Both the position numbers and the translations under genes were made by a program. A stretch of DNA of 64,000 bases from Lewinellaceae bacterium (lineage in GTDB: Bacteria > Bacteroidota > Bacteroidia > Chitinophagales > Saprospiraceae). The stretch spans positions 20,315 through 84,314 of the forward strand of contig JACJXV010000012.1 of the NCBI GenBank assembly GCA_020636445.1. Reading direction: 5' to 3'. A model generated the notes under the pieces. That model saw nothing but the letters and a program-made list of their open reading frames with translations, searched no databases and was not told the DNA's origin. This document shows positions 16,561-26,088 of the stretch, one piece after another. Each line of letters starts with the position of its first letter. Positions within the stretch are counted from its first letter, which is position 1.

Positions 16561-18000
16561 ATGAATATTCTCCTTACCGGAGCGAACGGTTATATTGGCC
16601 AGCGACTCCTTCCTGTATTACTGGAACAGGGGCATACCGTCTATGCTTGTGTTCGCAACCAGGCCCGGTTCAATCTCGATCCTAATCATGCTGGCGTTCG
16701 TACGTTGGAGGTGGATTTCCTGGAGCCGGCGGCTGATTTTGCTTTTCCACCGGAGATCGATGTAGCGTTTTTCCTGATCCACTCCATGACCCACAAGGGT
16801 GATTTTGCCAGCCGGGAACTGACCACTGCGGAAAACTTTGTGCGGTTGATCAATGGAACAAAGTGCCAGCAAATCATTTACCTGAGTGGAATTGTCAATG
16901 AAACGGAATTGTCAGACCACCTCAATAGCCGGTTTGCGGTGGAGGGGGTGCTGGGGCAAAGCAAAGTGCCGGTCACGGTATTACGGGCGGGAATCATTGT
17001 AGGCTCCGGAAGTGCCTCTTTTGAAATCATCCGCGACCTGGTGGAAAAGCTTCCGGTCATGGTTGCCCCCAAATGGCTGGATACCTTATGCCAGCCGATT
17101 GGCATTCGCAATGTTATTCAATTTCTGTCCGGGGTTATGCTGCGTCCCGAAACCTACAACCAGGATTATGACATTGGTGGCCCCGAGGTGCTGTCGTATA
17201 AACAGATGCTGTTGCAGTTTGCGGAGGTACGCCGCCTGCGGCGCTGGATTTTAACCGTTCCGGTCATGACGCCCCGCTTGTCCTCGTATTGGCTTTATTT
17301 CATTACCTCAACTTCCTTTCCCTTGGCCATGAACCTCGTGGATAGCATGAAAGTGAATGTTATCTGTCGACCCAATCAACTGGCCAATGATTTAGGGATT
17401 AAACCCCTGAGGTACAGGGAAGCCGTAGAGCTCGCTTTCTCGCGGATCGAACAAAACATAGTGTTGAGTAGCTGGAAAGACGCCTTTAGCTCTTTCAATA
17501 CCACCCCGCACCTGATGGACTATGTGGAGGTACCCCGTTACGGTTGTTTTAAAGATGAGAAAGTGCGTACCGTCACGGGCCGGGAGGAGCAGGTATTGGC
17601 GCGAATCTGGCGGATTGGCGGGGATACCGGATGGTACTATGGGAATCTGCTGTGGCGCCTGCGGGGCTTTTTGGATAAATTGGTCGGGGGCGTCGGCTTG
17701 CGGCGAGGCCGTACGCATGTGGATCAATTGGCTCCCGGTGATGCCCTGGACTTCTGGCGGGTATTGATTGCCGATCGGGAAGGGATGCGCCTTTTGTTGT
17801 TTGCCGAAATGAAACTGCCGGGCGAAGCCTGGCTGGAGTTTAAAATCACCCAAACGGCAACAGGAAGTACGCTGAAGCAGACGGCTACCTTTCGCCCCTG
17901 GGGATTATGGGGGCGCCTGTATTGGTGGGCGGTTTCCCCCTTGCATGTTTTCATCTTCAACGGGATGATTAACGCTCTGACGAAAACGGATGCTTCCTGA
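16561..18000 (+). CDS. SDR-family NAD(P)-binding protein with DUF2867 C-terminal domain
   Basis: 479 residues. The N-terminal half is an atypical/extended short-chain dehydrogenase with the Rossmann motif TGANGYIGQR (residues 7-16), FFLIHSM, IIYLSGIVNE and PVTVLRAGIIVGSGSASFE, resembling YbjT/NmrA-like sugar-nucleotide-type epimerases. The C-terminal 170 residues (RIWRIGGDTGWYYGNLLWRLRGFLDKLVGGVGLRRGR onward) match DUF2867. This two-domain arrangement is a known family of unknown substrate. It is single on the plus strand, with a modest hairpin downstream (TGCCTGC/GCAGGCA, 18010-18038). Confidence 0.88.
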   Translation: MNILLTGANGYIGQRLLPVLLEQGHTVYACVRNQARFNLDPNHAGVRTLEVDFLEPAADFAFPPEIDVAFFLIHSMTHKGDFASRELTTAENFVRLINGTKCQQIIYLSGIVNETELSDHLNSRFAVEGVLGQSKVPVTVLRAGIIVGSGSASFEIIRDLVEKLPVMVAPKWLDTLCQPIGIRNVIQFLSGVMLRPETYNQDYDIGGPEVLSYKQMLLQFAEVRRLRRWILTVPVMTPRLSSYWLYFITSTSFPLAMNLVDSMKVNVICRPNQLANDLGIKPLRYREAVELAFSRIEQNIVLSSWKDAFSSFNTTPHLMDYVEVPRYGCFKDEKVRTVTGREEQVLARIWRIGGDTGWYYGNLLWRLRGFLDKLVGGVGLRRGRTHVDQLAPGDALDFWRVLIADREGMRLLLFAEMKLPGEAWLEFKITQTATGSTLKQTATFRPWGLWGRLYWWAVSPLHVFIFNGMINALTKTDAS

Positions 18001-18112
18001 ACGAGGAGTTGCCTGCATTTGTGACCGGGTGGCAGGCAGATAGCTAACTCGCTCATTTTACTTAATGCATGGGCTTTTCCTGGATTTTGTTGGTCAGCAA
18101 GAAGGAGTGTGT

Positions 18113-18120
18113 TACCTTGA
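18113..18120 (+). promoter_or_regulatory. Possible -7 box TACCTTGA upstream of sulfatase 1
   Basis: Two mismatches in the TTTG half of TAnnTTTG; it lies 45 nt before the preferred ATG at 18166. TTTG at 18086-18089 may be the -33 element, though the spacing of 23 bp is long. Confidence 0.3.
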
Positions 18121-18165
18121 TAAGTGAAACGCCAACACTTAATTCTTCAGACCAAATACAAATTC

Positions 18166-19683
18166 ATGAGATTTTGTATCCTCGCCATTTTGCTCACCTC
18201 TGGTTGGGCTTGTACTTCGTTGAATAATCAACATCAACAGGAAACTACCCAAAATACCAAGACTCCCAATATCATTATCATCTATGCCGACGATCTGGGC
18301 TATGGGGATGTTGGGGCTTATGGGGCAACGGAATTAGCGACACCTCATATGGATCAGCTAGCCCGGGAGGGGATGTTGTTTACGAATGGTCATGCCACCT
18401 CAGCCACGTGTACGCCCAGTCGGTATGGCCTCCTGACGGGTGTTTATCCATGGCGAAATAAGGATGCCAAAATACTTCCCGGCGACGCCCCACTCCTGAT
18501 TGATACCAGTCAGATGACCCTGCCGAAAATGCTGCGCGAGAAAGGTTACCATACCGGAATTGTCGGTAAATGGCACTTGGGACTTGGCAGGGGTAAGGTC
18601 AATTGGAACCAACATATTACCCCTGGTCCTAATGAAGTGGGTTTTGACCATTCGTACATCATGGCTGCTACCCAGGATCGGGTGCCCACGGTTTACATCG
18701 AAAACGGGTATGTCGCCCATTTGGACCCGGCCGATCCTATTGCGGTTGATTATGTGAAGAATTTTCCCGGGGAACCCACCGCATTGGAGCACCCCGAAAT
18801 GCTGAAAATGAAATGGGAACATGGCCACAACAACAGTATAGTCAATGGAATCCCCCGGATTGGTTTTATGAAGGGGGGGGCAAGTGCTAAATGGGTAGAT
18901 GAAAATATGGCTGATACTTTCCTGGTCAAAGCCCAGCAATACATTGAATTGCATAAAAATACCCCTTTCTTCCTGTATTACGCCCTGCAGCAACCACACG
19001 TGCCACGCACACCACACCCGCGTTTTGCGGGAACCAGTGGCCTGGGCCCACGAGGGGACGTGATCGTAGAGGCCGATTGGTGTATTGGCGAGTTGATGAA
19101 AACGCTGGAAAAAGAAGGGCTGCTGGAAAATACGCTCATCATTCTCTCCAGTGATAATGGTCCGGTACTAAACGATGGCTACTATGATGATGCCGTTGAG
19201 AAGCTGGGTAAGCACAAACCTGCCGGCCCTTTGCGCGGAGGAAAATACAGCTTGTTTGAGGCTGGCACCCGAGTCCCTTTTATCACCTGGTGGAAAGGAC
19301 ATATTCAACCCGGTAAATCGGATGCCCTGGTATCGCAACTGGATATTTTATCCTCCCTGGCGGCCATGGTGGGTAGCGAAGTGCGAACCAGAGATAGCCA
19401 GCAATTATTGGCTGTTTTAATGGGAAAAAGTCAGGAAGGTCGTGCCGATTTAGTTCTTGAAGCGAGTTCCCGAACCGCCTATCGGCAGGGTGATTGGGTG
19501 TTAATCCCTCCTTATAAGGGCCCCGCAGTGAGTGCACAAGTAAATATCGAGTTAGGAAACTTACCCAAATATGGGTTATACAACCTCAGAGACGACCTCG
19601 GGCAGCAAAATAATCTGGCGGAGAGCCATCCAGAGAAATTAAAAGAAATGATTGACTCCTTTGCTACAGTTAAGCGTAATTAA
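18166..19683 (+). CDS. Sulfatase (formylglycine-dependent, lipoprotein)
   Basis: Type I sulfatase of about 505 residues from the ATG at 18166; a GTG at 18124 would add 14 residues ahead of the signal sequence and is less likely. The signal MRFCILAILLTSGWAC is lipoprotein-like. Metal ligands start at IIYADDLGYGD. The catalytic cysteine converted to formylglycine is in CTPSR at residue 82, followed by YGLLTG. VGKWHLG and SSDNGP are further conserved elements. It hydrolyses sulfate esters, probably on a polysaccharide outside the cell. A second sulfatase lies 1.4 kb downstream, with an unrelated gene on the other strand between them. Confidence 0.95.
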   Translation: MRFCILAILLTSGWACTSLNNQHQQETTQNTKTPNIIIIYADDLGYGDVGAYGATELATPHMDQLAREGMLFTNGHATSATCTPSRYGLLTGVYPWRNKDAKILPGDAPLLIDTSQMTLPKMLREKGYHTGIVGKWHLGLGRGKVNWNQHITPGPNEVGFDHSYIMAATQDRVPTVYIENGYVAHLDPADPIAVDYVKNFPGEPTALEHPEMLKMKWEHGHNNSIVNGIPRIGFMKGGASAKWVDENMADTFLVKAQQYIELHKNTPFFLYYALQQPHVPRTPHPRFAGTSGLGPRGDVIVEADWCIGELMKTLEKEGLLENTLIILSSDNGPVLNDGYYDDAVEKLGKHKPAGPLRGGKYSLFEAGTRVPFITWWKGHIQPGKSDALVSQLDILSSLAAMVGSEVRTRDSQQLLAVLMGKSQEGRADLVLEASSRTAYRQGDWVLIPPYKGPAVSAQVNIELGNLPKYGLYNLRDDLGQQNNLAESHPEKLKEMIDSFATVKRN

Positions 19684-19707
19684 CGCTTTTGGCCGCTTTG
19701 GGGTGTG

Positions 19708-20844
19708 TCAACGCCAGGTAACGGTTGCTGTTCCGCAAAAGATAGCGAATTGTTCCAGGGCTTGCTGAAGGGCCGCCTCATGACTTCCTTTTGGGGCATT
19801 AACCCACGCTGTATTTTGCACCAGCAATTGCCCAGTTTGCCGGTCGGCTTTCAAATCAATCTGCCCAAGGAATTGGGTGCCCTGCAGGATGGGCAAGGCA
19901 AAATACCCAAAGCGTCGTTTCTTGGCCGGTACATAACATTCCAGGGTATACTGAAAATCAAACAAGTCGGCCAGGCGCTGACGCTGGATAACGAGGTTGT
20001 CAAAGGGGTTGAGCAGATAGAGTGGGGGATCCGGCGGTAGGGGCGCTCTATTCGCTAGCGATTCGGGGAAGGCAAAATAGGGCTCGGTTATTCCTTCTAC
20101 CTCTACCAGGGTAAGGGTTCCTGCCTTCACCAGGCGATGGAGTGTTTTCTTTAAGGCTGGCTGAATTCCGGAGATTAAATACCCCATTTCCCGCTGACGC
20201 AGGAGGCCGTGTGCGCGCAGATCCCGCTCGATCAGGTGTTGCAAGTATTCCTCCACGGAGGGCTTTCGCTGATCGATGTGCTCAGGTAAAACGCGCTCGG
20301 TCAGGTCATACACCTTTTGAAACCCCTGACGTCGATAGGCAACCATGATTTTTCCCTCCATGAACAGGTGGCGCAACGCCAGGTTGTAAGGATTGCTCCC
20401 CCAATCCATGCCCAGGTTTTTGGAACGCGGCGCCTCCATTTTGAAGTCTTTGGACATCAGGGGACCTTCCTCCCGAATACGCCGGAGTACCGTTTTCATC
20501 ACTGTGGGGTCTTTGTCATACCAGTATTTATCTGCTTTTTGAATCTGTGCTTTACGCGGTAGCGTATACCGGAATGCGTCCATAGGCAGGTAGGCAGCAG
20601 CATGGGCCCAGTATTCAAAGATGTGGCGGTCCGACTCTTCCACCGCGGGCAGGTCTGTGGGGCGGTAGTTGGGCAGGCGCGTCCAGAGCACATGATGATG
20701 AGCCCGTTCAATCACGGAAATAGTATCCAGTTGGACATAGCCTAATTGCTGCACAACAGCAGAAATTGAAGCAAAAGGTTGTTCGGGATAGAGGCCCTGT
20801 GCGCGAATGGCCAGGGTGCGAGCTTCATCGCGGGTGATTTTCAC
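19708..20844 (-). CDS. Winged-helix DNA glycosylase-like protein (YcaQ/AlkX family)
   Basis: About 379 residues from the GTG at 20844 (VKITRDEARTLAIRAQGL); the frame is open to 20919, but that extension looks non-coding. The family unhooks DNA interstrand crosslinks or acts on alkylated DNA. Visible features are QLGYVQLDTISVIERAHHHVLWTR (the QxD-type active-site region, here QLD), FEYWAHAAAYLP and winged-helix segments later. It sits between two plus-strand sulfatases and converges on the first with only a 24-bp gap. Confidence 0.88.
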   Translation of the reverse strand: MKITRDEARTLAIRAQGLYPEQPFASISAVVQQLGYVQLDTISVIERAHHHVLWTRLPNYRPTDLPAVEESDRHIFEYWAHAAAYLPMDAFRYTLPRKAQIQKADKYWYDKDPTVMKTVLRRIREEGPLMSKDFKMEAPRSKNLGMDWGSNPYNLALRHLFMEGKIMVAYRRQGFQKVYDLTERVLPEHIDQRKPSVEEYLQHLIERDLRAHGLLRQREMGYLISGIQPALKKTLHRLVKAGTLTLVEVEGITEPYFAFPESLANRAPLPPDPPLYLLNPFDNLVIQRQRLADLFDFQYTLECYVPAKKRRFGYFALPILQGTQFLGQIDLKADRQTGQLLVQNTAWVNAPKGSHEAALQQALEQFAIFCGTATVTWR

Positions 20845-21058
20845 AGTGAGTGGGTTTTTTTCACAAGATAAGGATTCCCCGAGGCTGCCTGAATGGAATG
20901 TTGCGCTTCTGCCAAGCAAAGGCAGGTAAAAACCAGCATTAAGACTTCAACCACCTTTGTACAATCGCTTCAGTCGTAGGGTGTATTTCCATCTTTTAGA
21001 TCACCTGTCGATGGGGCTAAAAATCGGAATTTGCGCTATATTAAACGGAAAAACACGC

Positions 21059-22597
21059 ATGGCGAAGTTCTTCCCAAGGGTTTATTTGATTTGTTTAGCC
21101 GGGTTGGGAGCAGTTCAGGCTGCAGGGACGGTTACTCCCCCCAATATCATTCTCATCCTCGCCGATGATCTGGGATACGGCGAATTGGGGTGCTATGGAC
21201 AACAGCTGATCGAAACGCCCCACATTGATGCACTGGCCAGGCGGGGTATTCGGTTTACCCAGTTTTACTCGGGTTCACCAGTCTGTGCCCCTGCGCGATG
21301 TGCGTTGCTGACCGGCCAGCATAGTGGCCATGCTTTTGTGCGGGGTAATGATGAATGGGGGGCAAGAGGACCGGTATGGGATTTTTCAGCGATGCTGGCA
21401 GATCCCTCATTGGAAGGGCAGCGACCCTTGCCGGATAGTATCCAAACGGTCGCAGAACTCCTGCAGGAGGGCGGTTACCGCACCGCGTTAGTTGGTAAAT
21501 GGGGATTGGGTGCTCCGGGTACAGAGGGAACCCCGAACCGACAGGGATTTGATTTCTTTTACGGTTATAATTGTCAGCGCTGGGCACATACCTACTTTCC
21601 TCCTTTCCTGTGGCGGAACGATGCCCGGGAGTTGCTGCCAAACACTTTTTTGGCACCACATACGAAGTTGGCAGGAGCTGATTCCGGGCAGGAATCCGAT
21701 TATCAACGCTTCACGGGTCAGGCCTACGCTCCGGAATATATGCTCAATGCCGCTTTGGATTTCATGGAAGACGCAGCTGACGAGCCCTTTTTTCTGTACT
21801 TCGCTTCGCCCATTCCCCATGCTCCACTGCAGGCTCCCGCCCGCTGGGTTGAACATTATCGCCAAAAACTAGGCCCGGAAAAGCCTTATTCCGGTAACCA
21901 GAGTTATTTCCCCAATTTTACACCCCGGGCTACCTACGCCGCGATGATTTCCTACCTCGATGAACAGGTGGGGGCGATCGTGGCTAAAGTTCGTGAACTG
22001 GGAATGGAAGAAAACACATTAATCCTGGTCACCAGTGATAATGGCCCCACCTATAACGGCGGCGTTGATGCGCCTTTTTTTCATAGCGCCGAGCCCTTTT
22101 CCAGTGAGCGGGGCCGCACAAAGGGGTATGTTTATGAAGGTGGAATTCGGGTGCCGCTGATTGCAGCCTGGCCTGGTACTATTCCTGCCCAACGTACTAC
22201 CGACCAGCAGGGCTATTTCCCTGACTTCCTTCCCACCATTGCTGCTTTAGCTGGGCTACCTGTTCCTTCCTCCGTGGATGGCATTAACCTGTCTCCAGTA
22301 TTACGAGGGCGTAGAAAACTGCTTTCTCGCGATTTTCTTTACTGGGAATTTCCGGAATATGATGGCCAGCAAGCCATTCGCTTAGGGCGATGGAAAGGGG
22401 TTAGACAGCATTTACAGCAAGGGGCTTTCCCCTGGGAGTTATATGACCTGCAAACTGACCCGCGCGAACAGAACAATGTGGCAGCAAAACACCCCGATAT
22501 TATCTATCGGCTGCAGGAAGTCGCTCGTCAGGAACACTGCCAGCCTGCTACCCCCAGGTTTCGGATGGCAGCACTCGGAGATGAGGTGCTGGAGTAG
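21059..22597 (+). CDS. Sulfatase (formylglycine-dependent, secreted)
   Basis: Type I sulfatase of about 512 residues from the ATG at 21059, which opens a normal signal peptide (MAKFFPRVYLICLAGLGAVQAAG); the longer frame from 20957 is unlikely. Motifs: ILADDLGYGELGCYG, catalytic CAPAR at residue 76 followed by CALLTG, LVGKWGLG and TSDNGPTYNGG. Overall it resembles arylsulfatase A-like enzymes of polysaccharide-degrading Bacteroidota. Its stop codon is immediately followed by ten GAAACGA repeats. Confidence 0.95.
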   Translation: MAKFFPRVYLICLAGLGAVQAAGTVTPPNIILILADDLGYGELGCYGQQLIETPHIDALARRGIRFTQFYSGSPVCAPARCALLTGQHSGHAFVRGNDEWGARGPVWDFSAMLADPSLEGQRPLPDSIQTVAELLQEGGYRTALVGKWGLGAPGTEGTPNRQGFDFFYGYNCQRWAHTYFPPFLWRNDARELLPNTFLAPHTKLAGADSGQESDYQRFTGQAYAPEYMLNAALDFMEDAADEPFFLYFASPIPHAPLQAPARWVEHYRQKLGPEKPYSGNQSYFPNFTPRATYAAMISYLDEQVGAIVAKVRELGMEENTLILVTSDNGPTYNGGVDAPFFHSAEPFSSERGRTKGYVYEGGIRVPLIAAWPGTIPAQRTTDQQGYFPDFLPTIAALAGLPVPSSVDGINLSPVLRGRRKLLSRDFLYWEFPEYDGQQAIRLGRWKGVRQHLQQGAFPWELYDLQTDPREQNNVAAKHPDIIYRLQEVARQEHCQPATPRFRMAALGDEVLE

Positions 22598-22667
22598 GAA
22601 ACGAGAAACGAGAAACGAGAAACGAGAAACGAGAAACGAGAAACGAGAAACGAGAAACGAGAAACGA
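22598..22667 (+). repeat. (GAAACGA)10 heptamer tandem array
   Basis: Ten perfect copies of GAAACGA starting at the base after the sulfatase stop codon. The same 7-bp periodicity recurs in other gene-end regions of the window. Confidence 0.97.
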
Positions 22668-22942
22668 GAAATTTACCCGCCTCCGGCGGGCCAGAAACCA
22701 ACCTGCGCCATGCTTCGGCGGGCGACCCACCTTTACTAAAGTTTCGGTAGGCGAAGAAAACTTGTCCGCCTCCGGCGGATCAGAACCCAGTCGGCAGTAT
22801 GCAGTTAGCAGTACCCCCGACCCAGGCTATAGCGGGTAAAAATCCTCAACGGTCAACGTTATTTAGGCATCAACTACCAGTAACCAGTACTTGCGCGCCA
22901 ATCAATTTTCCAGTAAATTGCGCACGTATAAATTACCCAGTT
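22668..22942. repeat. Mosaic of CCGCC palindromes and degenerate heptads
   Basis: The palindromes CCCGCC-TCC-GGCGGG (22676-22690) and TCCGCC-TCC-GGCGGA (22765-22779) flank a G/C-rich stretch. Then four heptads of form CAGTNNN lie at about 22791-22818, and ACCAGTAACCAGTA lies near 22877. No gene. This region is the 5' context of the zinc phospholipase C-like gene. Confidence 0.7.
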
Positions 22943-24142
22943 ATGAAAATCACGATACCCCGGTATTGGGTATGGGCGTGGCTGGTTTTGGTCGGCGCCC
23001 TTACGACAAGCGCTTCGCCTCCCTGGGGCTTTTTCGGTCATCGCAAGATTAATCAATTGGCCGTTTTTACATTGCCAGCGCCCATGGCTGTATTTTTCAA
23101 AAGCCAGCTTACCTACCTCACGGAGCACGCTGTTGATCCTGACAAGCGGCGGTATGCTTCCCCCTATGAGGCACCGCGGCATTACGTGGATTTAGATCGC
23201 TATGGAACATTTCCCTTCGCCGCCTTACCGCGGGATTGGGCGGCTGCTTTGCAAGCCTATACTGAAATCGGTGTGCTACAAGGTGAAGACACGCTGCGGT
23301 TAACCGGACCTCAGCGGGATACCGAAGGCTGGCAGCTACAGGATACGTTAGGCTATCAGCAGTGGTTTAGGCGGGTGCTGTTACCTGCTTATCCGGATTG
23401 GTCGGAGGTAACGCTGGTTCCTGATTCATTAGCCCGGTTCTTTACAGGGAGTACTCCCGGTGCAGAGTGGATGGTGCGGGAATATTTATCAGAACACGGG
23501 ATACTGCCGTATAACTTACTCCGGGTGCAAAGGCAATTAACCGAGGCCTTCCGCAAGGGGGATGTTCAGGCCATTTTACGCTATTCGGCAGATTTGGGAC
23601 ACTACCTGGCTGATGCACACGTTCCCCTGCACACCACCGAAAATTATAACGGGCAGCTTACCGGGCAGGAAGGAATTCACGCCTTTTGGGAAAGTCGGAT
23701 CCCGGAGATCTTTGCGGATGAAGCGTACAATTTCTGGGTAGGTCCGGCGAACTACCTGGAAGATCCTGCTGCTTATTTTTGGGAGGTGGTGCTAAGTAGC
23801 CATCGCTGTGTTGACAGCGTACTTCAGGTGGAGCTTCGCTTACGGGAAACGTTCCCCTCAGAACAACAGTATTGTTATGAATCAACCACAGGGGCTTCAC
23901 GGCGAGTACCTTGTCGGGAATATGCAGCAGCTTACCAAGAAGCCCTATCGGGGATGGTGGAACAGCGGATGCGGGCATCGGTAAAGGCTGTTGGGGACGC
24001 CTGGTATACTGCGTGGGTCGATGCGGGCCAGCCTGCGCTTACCCCCTTGCTGGGCAGTGTGTCAACTCCGGAGCAACAAGCGTCAATCGATTCGCTGGAG
24101 GCCGCTTTTCGGGGTGGAAAAAATTGGGGGCGTGCTCATTGA
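22943..24142 (+). CDS. Zinc-dependent phospholipase C / S1-P1 nuclease-like secreted protein
   Basis: About 399 residues from the ATG at 22943, which starts a signal peptide (MKITIPRYWVWAWLVLVGALTTSAS); the open frame upstream from 22799 runs through repeats and is not coding. The mature N-terminus PPWGFFGHRKINQLAVF carries the conserved Trp and His of the zinc phospholipase C/P1 nuclease fold. DLGHYLADAHVPLHTTENYNG and HAFWESRIPE hold further metal ligands. The trinuclear zinc site appears complete. The substrate may be phospholipid or nucleic acid; the family in Bacteroidota is mostly uncharacterised. Confidence 0.88.
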   Translation: MKITIPRYWVWAWLVLVGALTTSASPPWGFFGHRKINQLAVFTLPAPMAVFFKSQLTYLTEHAVDPDKRRYASPYEAPRHYVDLDRYGTFPFAALPRDWAAALQAYTEIGVLQGEDTLRLTGPQRDTEGWQLQDTLGYQQWFRRVLLPAYPDWSEVTLVPDSLARFFTGSTPGAEWMVREYLSEHGILPYNLLRVQRQLTEAFRKGDVQAILRYSADLGHYLADAHVPLHTTENYNGQLTGQEGIHAFWESRIPEIFADEAYNFWVGPANYLEDPAAYFWEVVLSSHRCVDSVLQVELRLRETFPSEQQYCYESTTGASRRVPCREYAAAYQEALSGMVEQRMRASVKAVGDAWYTAWVDAGQPALTPLLGSVSTPEQQASIDSLEAAFRGGKNWGRAH

Positions 24143-24286
24143 TAGTAATTGCAAAAGTGTTGATTTATTTGTTGGATAGGGAGGTTCTCAAATGGGAAGA
24201 TTCCGCCGGGGAGAAATCTACCGATAAGGTAATAGGTGTTTGGGATTTTCCTAAACCTCCTGGTGATGCGTATATATAATTTCTGC

Positions 24287-24294
24287 TACCTTTG
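24287..24294 (+). promoter_or_regulatory. Bacteroidota -7 box TACCTTTG, 5 nt before ATG
   Basis: Perfect TAnnTTTG match; 5 nt separate it from the DUF368 ATG at 24300, implying a leaderless mRNA. Confidence 0.65.
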
Positions 24295-24299
24295 CAGCC

Positions 24300-25244
24300 A
24301 TGGAAAAATCACCAAACAGCATAGGGTTGTTTTTACGGGGTATGGCCATGGGAATTGCCGAGGTAATCCCCGGTGTTTCCGGAGGTACCATTGCCTTCAT
24401 TACCGGAATATACGAGGAGTTGCTAGCCAGTATTAAAGGTATCTTAAGTGTATCCCTTTTGCAGGCACTACGCCGTGAAGGGCTTCCCGGATTATGGAAG
24501 GCCGCTAATGGCCGGTTTATGGGAGCATTATTACTTGGAATGGCCACTGGGGTAATCGGTGGAGTCTTTGGTATTTCCCATTTGCTGGAGCATTACCCCA
24601 TTCTGCTTTGGGCCTTTTTCTTTGGCTTGATTCTTGCGTCGGCATGGTATGTAGGTCGGCAGGTGAAACACTGGAGCCTGGATGTTTGGGTCGGATTAAT
24701 TGCCGGAACGGGCATTGCTTTGTGGTATACGCTGGTCGCACCCGGACAGGGTAGTGAGGCTCTTTGGTTTGTCTTTTTTTCGGGGGTTATTGCTATCTCA
24801 GCTTTGATGTTACCAGGTATCTCCGGTAGCTTTGTATTGCTGCTACTTGGTATGTACACTACCATTATTCCTGCAGTAAAGGCAGTGCTTACTTCTTTGG
24901 ATACCTCACAATTGATAATTGTAATCGTTTTTGCAGGCGGATGTTTGGTTGGATTGGCTACTTTCTCACGCGTTTTGACCTGGACATTCCGGCATTATCA
25001 CGATCTCACCATGGCCGTGCTGATGGGTTTTATGCTTGGTTCATTGAATAAGATCTGGCCCTGGCGGGAGGTTACCTTGTTCCGGGTCAGCAGTTCCGGA
25101 GAGCCGGTGCCGGTGCTGGAGAAAAGTGTGTGGCCCACTGCATACAGTGGAGAGTCCTACTGGTTAGCGGCTATCGCCTTAATGCTTGTAGGATTTGGCG
25201 TAGTTTTGCTTTTGGAGCGAGTAGGAAATTCTTCGGAAAAATAA
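24300..25244 (+). CDS. DUF368 membrane protein, PopT-type undecaprenyl-phosphate translocase
   Basis: 314 residues with about eight hydrophobic segments. The N-terminal hallmark GMAMGIAEVIPGVSGGTIAFITGIYEELL (about 14-42) and the second copy of the motif, ALMLPGISGSFVLLLLGMY (about 165-183), define DUF368. Members (PopT) have been shown to recycle undecaprenyl phosphate across the membrane for cell-wall synthesis. The start is fixed by the promoter box 5 nt upstream. It is followed 16 bp later by aroE, which may share the transcript. Confidence 0.93.
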   Translation: MEKSPNSIGLFLRGMAMGIAEVIPGVSGGTIAFITGIYEELLASIKGILSVSLLQALRREGLPGLWKAANGRFMGALLLGMATGVIGGVFGISHLLEHYPILLWAFFFGLILASAWYVGRQVKHWSLDVWVGLIAGTGIALWYTLVAPGQGSEALWFVFFSGVIAISALMLPGISGSFVLLLLGMYTTIIPAVKAVLTSLDTSQLIIVIVFAGGCLVGLATFSRVLTWTFRHYHDLTMAVLMGFMLGSLNKIWPWREVTLFRVSSSGEPVPVLEKSVWPTAYSGESYWLAAIALMLVGFGVVLLLERVGNSSEK

Positions 25245-25260
25245 ACGCTGGCAGATAGGA

Positions 25261-26052
25261 ATGGCCTCATTTTTAGCACATATTGATATTGATGCCCTTC
25301 GCGAGGTTCCCCGGTTGTTGGGGTTAATTGGCTACCCCCTTTCCCATTCATTTTCCAAAAGGCACTTCACGGAGAAATTTACCCGGGAAGGGATATCTGA
25401 ATATCGATATGAGTTATTCCCACTGCAAAATATGGATGAGTTTCCGCTGCTGTTGGAGACTTTTCCGAATCTCCACGGCCTTAATGTAACTATTCCCTAC
25501 AAGCAACAAGTTATTCCGTACCTGACACAATTAGATGCAGGTGCTGAAGCCATTGGAGCTGTAAATACCATTCGTTTTCAAGGGACAGCCCGGATCGGGT
25601 ACAATACAGACCTCTTTGGTTTTGCCCAGTCTTTAGATACGTTACTGGGTAAAGGAACGGCCCCGCAGCCTGAAAGGGCACTGGTGTTCGGTACCGGTGG
25701 TGCCTCCAAAGCGGTTATTTTTGAATTACAGCGCCGTGGAATAGACATCTTGCTGGTATCTCGCAAACCTGGACCTGGTGAAATATCCTATGCCGAGGTG
25801 GACGAAACGTTGCTGAGTGACATTAAGCTGCTCATCAATACCACTCCTTTGGGAATGTCGCCGAAAGTTGATACATTTCCGGACATTCCCTATGCTGCAC
25901 TAACCCCGGAGCATCGACTCTTCGATTTAGTTTATAACCCTCGTGAAACCCAATTTTTGCAAAGAGGAGCTGCTACCGGCGCTCAAACGCAAGATGGTCT
26001 GCCCATGCTTTACGGACAAGCAGAAAAAGCCTGGGAGATATGGAATATGTAA
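25261..26052 (+). CDS. aroE: Shikimate dehydrogenase
   Basis: Reduces 3-dehydroshikimate to shikimate with NADPH in aromatic amino-acid synthesis. 263 residues. Substrate-binding motifs are YPLSHSFSKRHF (about 22-33) and NVTIPYK with the catalytic Lys, followed by EAIGAVNTI and GYNTDLFGF with the catalytic Asp. The NADP Rossmann motif is FGTGGASKAV and NTTPLGM follows. Complete and of normal length; a Shine-Dalgarno-like GATAGGA precedes the ATG. It follows the DUF368 gene and precedes proline dehydrogenase. Confidence 0.97.
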   Translation: MASFLAHIDIDALREVPRLLGLIGYPLSHSFSKRHFTEKFTREGISEYRYELFPLQNMDEFPLLLETFPNLHGLNVTIPYKQQVIPYLTQLDAGAEAIGAVNTIRFQGTARIGYNTDLFGFAQSLDTLLGKGTAPQPERALVFGTGGASKAVIFELQRRGIDILLVSRKPGPGEISYAEVDETLLSDIKLLINTTPLGMSPKVDTFPDIPYAALTPEHRLFDLVYNPRETQFLQRGAATGAQTQDGLPMLYGQAEKAWEIWNM

Positions 26053-26088
26053 AGATCACGGTGTAATCAACCTAATAAAAAACAGGTT

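Noticed and set aside
22598..22667. CRISPR or coding microsatellite
   Set aside because: Perfect 7-bp tandem units with no spacers, outside any gene.
22443..22739. Open frame coding for repeated RNEKRET units
   Set aside because: Translation of the GAAACGA heptads read out of the 3' end of the sulfatase gene; not a gene.
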